From assembly GCA_016218045.1 (NCBI GenBank), contig JACRFB010000001.1, positions 124,001 through 188,000 on the forward strand: 64,000 bases of DNA. The letters run 5' to 3'. Below are positions 43,816 to 52,946 of the stretch, piece by piece; position 1 is the stretch's first letter; each line of letters starts with the position of its first letter. The DNA comes from Ignavibacteriota bacterium. Its GTDB lineage: Bacteria > Bacteroidota > Ignavibacteria > SZUA-365. A program made the translations under genes and the position numbers. The notes beneath the pieces were generated by a model, which was not told where the DNA came from, ran no database searches, and saw nothing but the letters and a program-made list of their open reading frames with translations.

Positions 43816-45219
43816 CTAATCCTCGATCAAATCCTCTTCTTCAAGCAGGCGATAGACCGTCGTCCGGCTGATAGAAAGCCTCTGGGCTACCTCGCTGATA
43901 TTCCCCTCGCACAGTTCAAATGCTTTTCGGATAATACTCTTCTTGAATGACTCGAACGGCAGGAGATCGTTGGGAGATGTCATCTTGAACATGGTATCGG
44001 TGAGTTGCGCCGATACTCCGTCATCACCGTAGGCACTGATCTCGATCGGGAGGCAGTCAAGGGTGATCACCGGATCCTCCGTGAGAAGAATGGAGCGCTC
44101 CACAACACTCTGCAATTCGCGGACATTACCAGGCCATGGATATCGCGTCATTGCGAGAATGGCCTCTTTGGAAAATCCGCGCACATCCTTCTGCTGCCTG
44201 TCGATAGATTTCTCAAGGAAGTGTTCGGCCAGGAGCACGATATCGTCCTTTCTCTCACGGAGCGGTGGAATACTGATTGGGAAAGTCGCGAGGCGGTAAT
44301 ATAGATCCTCCCGGAATGTGCCATCCTTCACCATGGATTTCAAGTCGCTATTCGTAGCTGAAATGATTCGTACATCAACCCGAAGTGAATTCAGGCCACC
44401 AACCCGGCTGAATTCTTTTTGTTGAATAGCGCGCAGTACTTTCGCCTGTAGCTTGTATTCCATCGTACCGATCTCGTCGAGGAATAGGGTGCCGCCATGA
44501 GCAGCTTCAAACTTCCCGATTTTCTGTGTGTCTGCGCCGGTGAACGCACCTTTTTCGTGACCGAAGAGCTCGCTCTCAAGCAGCTCCGAAGGAATCGCTG
44601 CGCAATTGACAACAACAAAGGGCTTGTCGCTCCTATTTCCGATCTGATGCAATGCGGTGGCGATCAGGTCTTTGCCCGTGCCACTCTCACCCTCGATCAA
44701 TATCGAAACGAGAGAATTCGCTGATTTTCGTACGAGGCGAAAGACCTCTTGCATACGGCGGTCGATCGAAACAATACTCGGGAAGACCGCATTCTCGGCC
44801 AGGCGTTGCTGCATCTGGCGCACTTTCATCGCGAGTTCAAATTCGCGAATGGCATTTCGTGTTACGACTTCAAGCCGTTCCCGGTCGACAGGTTTTTCAA
44901 GGTAATCGTATGCCCCATAGTGAATGGCGTCGATGGCAACCTGAACGCTGTTCTGCGCTGACAGCATGACGACTGGAATATGCGGGTACTCTGCCTTGAC
45001 ACGCTTGAGTATCTCGATGCCGTCGATCTTAGGCATCATGATATCGAGCAGAATCAAACACGGCTCCTGTGCAAGGTTGTCGAGGCAGGCCTGCGGGTCG
45101 TCAAACTCACGAACTGGAAGCTTCCACAGTTTTTCAACCCACATGCGCAGAAGCACAAGGTTCTGCCGCTCATCATCGACGAGAAAAACAGGATGATCCT
45201 GTAAGCTTATTTCATCCAT
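43816..45219 (-). CDS. NtrC-family sigma-54-dependent response regulator
   Basis: The 467-residue protein has an N-terminal receiver (about 8-125; acidic pair Asp15/Asp16, phosphoacceptor Asp59, Lys109), a central AAA+ domain (about 150-385) with Walker A GESGTGKD, the sigma-54 contact loop GAFTGA, Walker B GGTLFLDEIG and an arginine-finger region, and a C-terminal Fis-type helix-turn-helix (GNISEVAQRLSISRTTVYRL). It should activate sigma-54 promoters when phosphorylated by its partner kinase, whose gene is immediately upstream (26-base gap). The start at 45219 follows from homology; the upstream frame lacks receiver features. Targets are unknown. Confidence 0.94.
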   Translation of the reverse strand: MDEISLQDHPVFLVDDERQNLVLLRMWVEKLWKLPVREFDDPQACLDNLAQEPCLILLDIMMPKIDGIEILKRVKAEYPHIPVVMLSAQNSVQVAIDAIHYGAYDYLEKPVDRERLEVVTRNAIREFELAMKVRQMQQRLAENAVFPSIVSIDRRMQEVFRLVRKSANSLVSILIEGESGTGKDLIATALHQIGNRSDKPFVVVNCAAIPSELLESELFGHEKGAFTGADTQKIGKFEAAHGGTLFLDEIGTMEYKLQAKVLRAIQQKEFSRVGGLNSLRVDVRIISATNSDLKSMVKDGTFREDLYYRLATFPISIPPLRERKDDIVLLAEHFLEKSIDRQQKDVRGFSKEAILAMTRYPWPGNVRELQSVVERSILLTEDPVITLDCLPIEISAYGDDGVSAQLTDTMFKMTSPNDLLPFESFKKSIIRKAFELCEGNISEVAQRLSISRTTVYRLLEEEDLIED

Positions 45220-45245
45220 CGTGTGCCTATGCCAAGCAATGTGTT

Positions 45246-46580
45246 TTAGTGTAGCGCGGTATCGATCGGGAAACTGCATCGGAAGGAGATTCCTTCCCCA
45301 TCTCGGCTTTCCACAGTGACAAATCCATGCAGGGAATCTACAATGTCTTTGGCAATGCTCAAACCGAGGTTTCCTCCAGAGTATCCCGATAGCGCGCTTG
45401 GCATCGTCGCGATGTCAAACAGTCTGGCTGCGTCCTGAGCGGACAGAGAGGTCCCGTTGTCGGAAATTATCATCTCCACAGCATGGGGTCCTCTGGCAAG
45501 CGAGAGACTCACCCAGCCGTTCGTTGAGACTCGAGTGACACAGTAGTTCAGAAGAATACCCAGCAATCGCGAGACCGCCTCAGGTTGACCCACAAGTTCA
45601 ACTGGGCTTTCGGGAGCTGTAAAATAAATATCGATACCTTCTGGGCGTACACGCTCACGTATTTCTTCTATCGCACGTGCCGCGACGGTTGTAATATCCA
45701 GAAGGCGGCCTTGCTCAGAGGAATCAGCTGAGAAATCAGCTGTCGTGAGAATGTTCTGCACGAGTGACTCGAGTCGACGGGCCTGCTCATAAATGTGCGT
45801 CAGGCACATACGTCGTATTTCCGGATCATCATCCAAATCCTGATTTTCGAGCAGGGTTGCCGAGAAGCCGAGCAGGGTGTACAAAGGTGTACGGAACTCG
45901 TGTGCGAATGCGGAAGTGAGTGAGTCCCGCCATTTGCGCACAGCATTGATCTTCTCCGATGCGGAGGTCGTGATCACCGCTGACTCCAGCGCTTGTATCT
46001 CGCGCTTCTCGATGAACTCGCGCATGACCTCGTTTTGTAGAGCCATGCCGATGACTCCAGCAATGGATTGAAGAAACACAAGAAGACGGCCGTTCCACCG
46101 ATGCAATGCCGTACAATCGATGAATTCAAGGAAGCCCCACCACTCCCCGCTGACACGAATCGGTACAAGGAGAACCGACTGTGCGGCTCTGGATTCAAGC
46201 AGCCTTCGGATTGATGGCGTTGCATCTCGAAAATCCGAGAGAAATGCATTACCGTCTTCCAACTTTCGCTTCCATGCTAAACCGCCGGCGGTTTCCATGG
46301 TGCCATCAAAATAGGGGGAATCGTAATCGTAGGATGTCTGCTTCTGGTGCTGTATCCATCTGTTCCGCACTTTCATCGTCGTCAAGCCGTTAGCGTCCCC
46401 GTGCACCGAAACGAGGTACGCTCTATCGGCACCAAGCGCCTCCGCAAGCATCCCGAGCGAAGATTGTTCAAAAAGATTCGAAGGATTGGATACAAGCGCA
46501 TCAACGACCTGCTTCACCAGCGAGGCCGACGATAATGCCGCCTTCTTCTTTCGAACTGTTTTTTTCTTCTCTTCGATCAT
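45246..46580 (-). CDS. Soluble GAF-domain sensor histidine kinase
   Basis: The 444-residue kinase has no membrane span. A Lys-rich start (KKKTVRKKKAAL) leads to a GAF domain (about 25-185), then a HisKA dimer domain with His227 in AFAHEFRTPLYTLLGF, and a HATPase_c domain with an N box (LLGILLNYC), DNGTS and GGNLGLSIAKDIVDSLHG. It probably senses a cytoplasmic small molecule through the GAF domain and phosphorylates the downstream NtrC-type regulator. The G1 box has DNGTS, slightly off the DxGxG consensus, so activity should be tested. Confidence 0.9.
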   Translation of the reverse strand: MIEEKKKTVRKKKAALSSASLVKQVVDALVSNPSNLFEQSSLGMLAEALGADRAYLVSVHGDANGLTTMKVRNRWIQHQKQTSYDYDSPYFDGTMETAGGLAWKRKLEDGNAFLSDFRDATPSIRRLLESRAAQSVLLVPIRVSGEWWGFLEFIDCTALHRWNGRLLVFLQSIAGVIGMALQNEVMREFIEKREIQALESAVITTSASEKINAVRKWRDSLTSAFAHEFRTPLYTLLGFSATLLENQDLDDDPEIRRMCLTHIYEQARRLESLVQNILTTADFSADSSEQGRLLDITTVAARAIEEIRERVRPEGIDIYFTAPESPVELVGQPEAVSRLLGILLNYCVTRVSTNGWVSLSLARGPHAVEMIISDNGTSLSAQDAARLFDIATMPSALSGYSGGNLGLSIAKDIVDSLHGFVTVESRDGEGISFRCSFPIDTALH

Positions 46581-46748
46581 GGTCTTTTAAGCCGACATAG
46601 AATACTCCGGCACAAGAATACACCTACAAAAACCATTCCTACCCATTTCACGTTGAAATACCTTTGTTTCCGCGTATTTTCAGATGTTTTTCAACCAGAT
46701 TTCTGTCTGTTTCTGGAACAGCGGCAAAAGCTTGTTTCGATTTTGTAC

Positions 46749-46778
46749 AAAAAAAAGCCCCGTTCGAAGAACGGGGCT
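46749..46778 (-). terminator. Intrinsic terminator after Spy-like gene
   Basis: On the minus strand the perfect 10-bp stem AGCCCCGTTC/GAACGGGGCT (46756-46765, 46769-46778) is followed by eight T residues. It ends the transcript of the lipoprotein gene 20 bases after its stop. Confidence 0.92.
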
Positions 46779-46797
46779 CATGATTATTATTAGAAAA

Positions 46798-47613
46798 TCA
46801 GCCGCGGGTTCCGATGACTCCGCCTCGGCCGCCACCTTTTCCTGGATCGCGTTTCCCGTGCATTTTATCCCAGATGGCCGCCTGCTCGGGTGTGAGGAGT
46901 GCGCGGATCGCGGCATCGGTTTCCTGCTGAAGACCGGCAAGCGCCTTACGAAGACCTGCGGGGTCATTGGCAAATTCAACACGAAGTTCGGCGATACGCT
47001 TCTGCTGCGCCATAAGAATTTCCTTGATCTTGCCCTGAACTTCCGTATCGAGCTTCAGCATCCGTGTCCAGACCTTGATCTGGTAGTCGATGCGTGCTTC
47101 AATCATCTTGTCCATACGCTCCTTGCGTTCCTGCTCAAGCTTCTCCTTGAGCGCCTGGGCATTTGCGATTTGCTCGGGAGTTACGATTCCCGGGGCGACG
47201 GCGGAGCCGTTGATCTTTTCCATCAAGGCCAGGTGCTCGGCGTCGAGAGCTGCCTTTTTTTCTTCGGGAGTGAGAGTGGTGTCGCGAATGATCTCGAGAC
47301 GACGCTGATTGGAGGCCGTGATCGCTTCCTTCAACGCTGTCTTGGTCGCATCATCCATCTCGGGATTCGCCGCGAGGAGGAGGCGTACCCAAGCCATTGC
47401 CCCGGCATCACCGATGCGGCGCGGATCAATCTTTCGATCGCCCGTAGGATCGTCGCCCAAGATGCTGTTGTCGAAATCGCTGATGCCGAGGAGCTGATCA
47501 TCAAGAACGACGGGGGCCTGCGTATCGACCGGCGCGGTGAGATTGGACTGCTGTTCGCACGCACTGACAATGAAGGCGAGCGCAACAAGCCCACTGAGGA
47601 AAAGATGTTTCAT
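46798..47613 (-). CDS. Lipoprotein with Spy/CpxP-like motifs
   Basis: The 271-residue protein starts with a lipoprotein signal (lipobox I-V-S-A-C at about residue 19) and an Asp/Thr-rich linker, then an all-helical domain with two LTPEE/Q-type motifs (TLTPEEKKAALDAEH and LLTPEQAAIWDKMHG), reminiscent of the LTxxQ motif of Spy/CpxP periplasmic chaperones. Long helices rich in Lys, Glu and Arg lie between. It ends in a Gly/Arg-rich tail. It might protect envelope proteins, but Spy family membership is only suggested. The longer frame upstream of 47613 lacks a signal sequence. Confidence 0.75.
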   Translation of the reverse strand: MKHLFLSGLVALAFIVSACEQQSNLTAPVDTQAPVVLDDQLLGISDFDNSILGDDPTGDRKIDPRRIGDAGAMAWVRLLLAANPEMDDATKTALKEAITASNQRRLEIIRDTTLTPEEKKAALDAEHLALMEKINGSAVAPGIVTPEQIANAQALKEKLEQERKERMDKMIEARIDYQIKVWTRMLKLDTEVQGKIKEILMAQQKRIAELRVEFANDPAGLRKALAGLQQETDAAIRALLTPEQAAIWDKMHGKRDPGKGGGRGGVIGTRG

Positions 47614-47807
47614 TAGACGCTCCAGAGTGATGAGAATGTGTGTCTTTGGAATCTGCGTTTTAGACCGATGGCTGCAAATCCGGTTTAATGATCCTGAGAG
47701 CACCAATTCCAGCCGGTCATCATGCCGGTAATGAGACAACAGTCCAAGCGTAAAGGTTACAGTGGATTACAACACCAGGGCGGTTGTGGCGACGACAGGG
47801 TCTCGAG

Positions 47808-50417
47808 TCAGTCGAGTACGATCAGCTTCATAGTTTTGGAAATATTGCTCAACCGTACATGCAAGAAATACAAACCCGGATCGAGGGAGGGGAGTGCGTA
47901 AGGCAGGATATTCCTTCCAGGTACTACCCGGATGGACTTTGCGGAAACGATCGATCTGCCTCGAAGGTCGAATACAGCGACAATCAGCTCGTCAGGATTC
48001 TGAGCATCCACGTGCAGATGTAGCGACCCTGCGTCACCCGAACGTATCGGGTTCGGGGATATCTCCTTAATAGCCATGATCAAAGGAGAATTGGCGCGAT
48101 CCTGCAGCCCGACAACCGCATCGATACTCCATATACCCCTCCCATGGGTGGCTGCGACGAGCCGAGCCCCGCCATCGATAATGAGGTCTTGCACAACGAC
48201 CCGGGGAAGACCAGTACCGAACCGCTCCCATGTGCCGCCTTCGCGATGCATCCAGACACCGTCATCGGTCCCTGCAAAAAGAATTCGTGGATTCAGGGTT
48301 GAGATGACAAGCGCATTAACCGGGATATCAGGGAGTCCTGTCGAAATGTCGATCCACGTCCCTCCGGCATCGGTCGTTTCAAATACATGCCCTTCGTCGT
48401 ATCCTGACAAAGAAACCCATGCACGCCGAGCGTCAAGATTGTGCACAGCTATATCTGTAACCCACCTTCGAGGTAATCCACTGGAGACATCCGTCCACGT
48501 CGGCTGCGCACTCAAGCTGTTGTCACATCGCTGAATTTTCCCATCTCCGGTACCAGCATACAGTACTGCCCTATTCGCTGGGGATCCCGCCAGAACTGAA
48601 ATAACGGATTCATACGGGAGAACACCGGTAGTTAGATCGGGACTGATAGGCACCCATGCTGGAGATTTTGATGGATCGGCGGGATCTCGTGCCTCATACA
48701 CACGCTGAGTCGCGGTATAGAGGATTGAGGGAGAAGCCCGATAGAGAAGTGGTTGTAACCAGTTTTTTCGGTCGCTCGCAGTGATTCCATCCGACATCGG
48801 GCCCCACGTCTGGCCACCGTTGGTGGAGCGGAAAGGGAAGATGGAAAGGGTCCCCAGTGTGAAAATGGTGGACCCGTCGGACTGAACGTCACCACCATCC
48901 ACATCACCTCGAATAATCTGCCATCGATCTGGAGCAGTAGAAAATCGGGTTGTGCCGTTGTCTTGAGTGCCCCCCAGCAGGTGTCCAGACGGGCTCCCAT
49001 GTACAGCAAGACGGTAATACTGTGCTGTGGTGAGTGTTTGCCCTAAAGATCCCCAAGTGCTCCCATTATCTGAAGTTCGATAAATCCCTCCATCGTTTCC
49101 AACGAGCACGTTGCCGCCGGGCTCAAATGCGAAACAATGCTGGTCGACGTGTACAGACTGATTCCCGAAGGTGAGCCGAACAAAATTCAAACCGGCATTC
49201 GATGAGAGATGAATTTCGATGCCGCCAACATATACCTTTGATGGATCCGTAGGTGATACCGCGATGGCAAAATTGTAAAATGCCTGTCCGAGCGGAAAAT
49301 CACGCGGAAGGTCTGTTGGCAGGCGCTCCCATGTGTCTCCGCCGTCGCTACTTCTCATCAATGCGAGGAAATCATCGCTGGTGATTGGCCGTGCGACGAG
49401 CGCATACACCACGTTGGGATCAGCCGGAGTGCCGCCGAGGAGTATACGTCCAGTGGAATCTCCAGCAGGAAAATTTCGGCCGAGCTTCGACCATGTAAAC
49501 GGCCGCCCTCCAGCACTGGATCGATACACACCGTTTGAAGGAGAACCGAGATCATCCCCAACGGCGGCGTACACAACACCAGGAGCAGCGTCCTTATAAC
49601 GTACATCGGTAACAACTCCGGTGAAAACATTCGTCCAGTTCTTCCCCTCGTTTACCGATCTGTACAATCCATTTCTCGAGGCTGCGAAAACTGTGTCGAA
49701 GGATGTCGGATGCAATGCAATGCGGCTGATAGCACTCGGTTGAAACGGCCAAGGAGGGAGAGTCCAATTTTCCCCTCCATCGCTACTCCGTGCAACACCA
49801 GCTCCTTGGAAGACCGGGGCCGCGATGGCCCGCGACAAGGGGATGGTGGCCTCACCCGTTCCGGCGTAGACGATGCGCGGGTCGCGTGCGTCACAGGCGA
49901 TTGCACCAATCGCGAGTGCGGGAAGTGCGTCCATCGTGGCGCGCCAGGTGCCGCCTCCGTCTGTGGATTTGAAAACACCTCCTGCGGCCGAGCCCGCGTA
50001 GAGGGTCGATGGTGTATTCGGATCGACGGCCAAAGCTCTGATTCTGCCAGCGATATTTGTCGGGCCGATGGAACTCCATGCTGTTGAGAACAGATGTTCC
50101 GAAGTCTTTGGAAGAGCGCTCCCTGCGTCCGTGAGAAATGACCGCTGTGCTCGCTCCAGTTGTGCGGGAGTGCATCCGAATGCCCGTTGTCGGTAATAGA
50201 ACTCCTGTCCGGGTGCACAACGAGCGCCGTTAAATTCTTCATGTAGAACGTCGCGATCCTGGACAGTAACGGCGGCATTCCTTTTCTGCCCTGACCCGGC
50301 CCCGGTCCACCGTTCATCAATCCCGACACTATGCTCACCAAGCCAGAGCAGTATTTTCGCGACAGCAATGGCTGTACAGAACAGCAGTGTAATGGAACGA
50401 AAAGAAGAAGGTTTCAT
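47808..50417 (-). CDS. Secreted sortilin-like beta-propeller protein with T9SS-like tail
   Basis: The 869-residue protein has an N-terminal signal anchor (about 7-25), then many Asp-box/BNR-type repeats (STDGGGTW, SSDGGENW, SVNEGKNW, SSDGGDTW, TSDNGSTW, STNGGQTW, TTDAGGTW) that build one or two beta-propellers as in VPS10/sortilin or sialidase-like proteins. The last 90 residues fit a T9SS sorting domain (SPNPIRSGDAGSLHLHV, AVFDLRGRSI, LDPGLYFLHV, KTMKLIVLD). Such proteins are usually surface-exposed. I see no sialidase catalytic Arg triad, so a binding role is more likely. It is a single gene on the minus strand. Confidence 0.85.
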   Translation of the reverse strand: MKPSSFRSITLLFCTAIAVAKILLWLGEHSVGIDERWTGAGSGQKRNAAVTVQDRDVLHEEFNGARCAPGQEFYYRQRAFGCTPAQLERAQRSFLTDAGSALPKTSEHLFSTAWSSIGPTNIAGRIRALAVDPNTPSTLYAGSAAGGVFKSTDGGGTWRATMDALPALAIGAIACDARDPRIVYAGTGEATIPLSRAIAAPVFQGAGVARSSDGGENWTLPPWPFQPSAISRIALHPTSFDTVFAASRNGLYRSVNEGKNWTNVFTGVVTDVRYKDAAPGVVYAAVGDDLGSPSNGVYRSSAGGRPFTWSKLGRNFPAGDSTGRILLGGTPADPNVVYALVARPITSDDFLALMRSSDGGDTWERLPTDLPRDFPLGQAFYNFAIAVSPTDPSKVYVGGIEIHLSSNAGLNFVRLTFGNQSVHVDQHCFAFEPGGNVLVGNDGGIYRTSDNGSTWGSLGQTLTTAQYYRLAVHGSPSGHLLGGTQDNGTTRFSTAPDRWQIIRGDVDGGDVQSDGSTIFTLGTLSIFPFRSTNGGQTWGPMSDGITASDRKNWLQPLLYRASPSILYTATQRVYEARDPADPSKSPAWVPISPDLTTGVLPYESVISVLAGSPANRAVLYAGTGDGKIQRCDNSLSAQPTWTDVSSGLPRRWVTDIAVHNLDARRAWVSLSGYDEGHVFETTDAGGTWIDISTGLPDIPVNALVISTLNPRILFAGTDDGVWMHREGGTWERFGTGLPRVVVQDLIIDGGARLVAATHGRGIWSIDAVVGLQDRANSPLIMAIKEISPNPIRSGDAGSLHLHVDAQNPDELIVAVFDLRGRSIVSAKSIRVVPGRNILPYALPSLDPGLYFLHVRLSNISKTMKLIVLD

Positions 50418-50519
50418 CGGAGACTTGAGACGGTCGTGTTACACGTAACGGAATCTACGCCGTGTGGATCTCTGATTCTACTCAAAAGTATATCGCCGCG
50501 CTTTTCTCGCGTTACACTG

Positions 50520-52832
50520 TTATTCCCAGATGCTCGAAAGCACGGCGGCGTCGCTGCGAAGATGCGCTTGTGTCGAAACGCCGAGTTCGATCGGTGTCTC
50601 AATCACAACCGCTCTTCCGACCAAGGATGAGAATGCAGACTCAAATGCCTGCCTTCGAAGGGAATCTCCTGCCATACATGACGGAATGGGGAGCACTCCA
50701 TCATTGACATAGAGCACATCAAGGGACGGGAGGCGTGCCAGTGTCCGGACTCCAAACCGCCCCGTATCAACACGCGAAATGAGAAGCGCATGGGATGCCA
50801 CACCTGGATCCGCGAACAGTTCCATCAGCGCTTCTGCGAACGTTTTCGTGGCTGCAATGTCGGTGTTCTTCAGAACGAGGCGATACCAGTTGTTTTTCCG
50901 CCGAGTCACCACTACTTCCCCCGCTTCCACAAGCCCGGCGGCCTGCATGGCGACGAGTAGTGCACCTCCCACTAGCTGCAGGTATTCACTCATCGGAACG
51001 GAAACTTCAGACGGCTGCATTGCACGGAGTCGGAGCCACTGACGCATTACAGCAAGCGTCGCAAATCCTGTGCAGATTCCCGCAGCGATGGCGCCGGAAA
51101 AAAGCGGAAGAAGCAAAAAGGCCGAAAGTACGGCACCTACAACAAGCACCCCCCACAGCGTCCCCTGAAGTCGAAGTGTACTACCACGTTCCTGGTACCG
51201 AGCGATGTCGTTCTTGATCTGGAGCATGCTGCGATGTGACGCGGACCGGTTTTCCCCCTCCTGAAGATGTATCGAAACAGCGGGAATTTCTCGACCCGAA
51301 TATTCAGTGCCAAGGCCCCATGCGCGTGCCGCAACTCTTCGGTCCGGAATGAGTTGATGGTCAATATCAGCAGGAACGGAATGTACAGGCGCCACACGGG
51401 AGAGCCCGGGATGTACTGCACCGGGACCTCTTTCAATGGCTCCATCATCAGCAGGAATGAAGATATCCCTGATGTTATCAGCCCATCTGCAGAGGGACTT
51501 GGCCCGTCCTTCATCTGTTGCCTGCAGCAAGTCCCAGTATCGTACGAAAGGAACCGACTGTTCAACCGGGCCTTCGTGCACATGGAGGTGTTGTCCGATG
51601 TAATGCCGTACCTTCTCCGTAGAGAGATCAAACACAGTGTTCACACGGGTCTCGAACCATCCGTATTTGAGAAGATCTGCTTCGACGATGACACACCTGG
51701 TGATATCCCGGTTGATCAGCTCTTGGACTGCAATCACGTACGAACGTGAATTCCAATCCGCACCCGATCCATGCAATTCCGAGAGTTCATCATGGGCCTC
51801 ATGAGACAGGCGTACATCCCAATTCTCAATGCCGATGAGACGTTGGATATCGGAGAGTAGTGGGATGACCATGTCATCGCGGCACATCATCGTTGATCCA
51901 GTGAGTAGAATGGGATGCAGGGAGGCAACCCGTTCATCAATGCTCATGGCGGAAAGAAGCAAACGCCCCACTGTTTCTTCATGCTTTGGTCGATTTCCGG
52001 CTGAGGTCCCCAGAGCAGAATCGACAACAACCAGTGAACGAAACCTATCCTGCATTGATTGTGCCTCATGCAGCATCATTTCCATTAACAGGTCGATACG
52101 ACCTGTTACGGTTGGGGGTCGATCATCCTCGACCGATGGATCCTGAGCCTCGGTTCGGCTGTCACCCGCGACACGGGCATAGACGTCGAACGGAGGCAAT
52201 ACTCCATCACGGACGAGGGCTGGAAACGATTGCGTCACACGCAGAAGTCCGTCCACATCCGTCAATTCGCTGCGGGAGGTGGGGACATGATGCGAAATGC
52301 GGACGATGCTTGCGTTCGCAGCCTCGCGAAGCGAGTCCACGACCCATTTCCAGGATGAAGAAAGTTCCTCGACGCAATCAAGGATCACCAGACGATAGCG
52401 AAATTTCACCAGGTGCCGCGACAATCGGGCCGCATCAACGCCAGGATCGTTTTCATCACCTGAGGGAAGTGACGGAATTGTGAGCAGCACAACCGGAGCG
52501 CACGAGTAAGGCAATACGCTCACAGGATGCAGTGAAACATCTCCCCAGATCTTCCGCGCCGCTCCATCGAGCACCGGGGAAATTTTTTCGCAGCGATCAT
52601 GCCACACCGCCTGCATTGCTAGATTTGGCGATAAAATGAGAGCACGTGTTTTTAATGCTTCAAGAAGTCGTGTCACGATCAGGCGCTTCTCGGCGACGGA
52701 TGGCGTTGATATTTCTACCTCACGAATACCAGTGCGGAGCGCATGCGCAACCGTTTCGATCATGTCGAGTCGGTCCGCAGTGCCTGTATCTCGTGAAATA
52801 AGGGACGTGCCGAGCGTCGGGAAAGGGCGCAT
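50520..52832 (-). CDS. Degenerate SF2-helicase-like protein with membrane segment
   Basis: The 770-residue protein follows the layout of an SF2 helicase but with lost motifs. Motif I lies at 41-52 (ISTPSVAEKRLI), where GxGKT is expected; only Lys49 remains. Motif Ia is well kept (ALILSPNLAMQAVW, 64-77). Motif II reads VILDCVEE (149-156) instead of DEAH. Around 380-404 the segment CVIVEADLLKYGWFETR/VNTVFDLS matches the helicase motif V region (GTRGLLGEGWD/NVLIDLT). Motif VI (407-420, YIGQHLHVHE) lacks its arginines. Two hydrophobic helices at 559-577 and 579-596 follow, then a mixed domain. ATP hydrolysis is unlikely. It may be a membrane-anchored pseudo-helicase. The function is unknown. Confidence 0.7.
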   Translation of the reverse strand: MRPFPTLGTSLISRDTGTADRLDMIETVAHALRTGIREVEISTPSVAEKRLIVTRLLEALKTRALILSPNLAMQAVWHDRCEKISPVLDGAARKIWGDVSLHPVSVLPYSCAPVVLLTIPSLPSGDENDPGVDAARLSRHLVKFRYRLVILDCVEELSSSWKWVVDSLREAANASIVRISHHVPTSRSELTDVDGLLRVTQSFPALVRDGVLPPFDVYARVAGDSRTEAQDPSVEDDRPPTVTGRIDLLMEMMLHEAQSMQDRFRSLVVVDSALGTSAGNRPKHEETVGRLLLSAMSIDERVASLHPILLTGSTMMCRDDMVIPLLSDIQRLIGIENWDVRLSHEAHDELSELHGSGADWNSRSYVIAVQELINRDITRCVIVEADLLKYGWFETRVNTVFDLSTEKVRHYIGQHLHVHEGPVEQSVPFVRYWDLLQATDEGRAKSLCRWADNIRDIFIPADDGAIERGPGAVHPGLSRVAPVHSVPADIDHQLIPDRRVAARAWGLGTEYSGREIPAVSIHLQEGENRSASHRSMLQIKNDIARYQERGSTLRLQGTLWGVLVVGAVLSAFLLLPLFSGAIAAGICTGFATLAVMRQWLRLRAMQPSEVSVPMSEYLQLVGGALLVAMQAAGLVEAGEVVVTRRKNNWYRLVLKNTDIAATKTFAEALMELFADPGVASHALLISRVDTGRFGVRTLARLPSLDVLYVNDGVLPIPSCMAGDSLRRQAFESAFSSLVGRAVVIETPIELGVSTQAHLRSDAAVLSSIWE

Positions 52833-52946
52833 GGGGCAAAAGTACGCTCAATGTCGGAGAGCTGAAAATCTGGACAGCGGAGAGTTCATTTGTCGGTCAT
52901 CCGTTCCGTATCTTTCGGGAATTACACGATCGAAAAAGGACGTACC

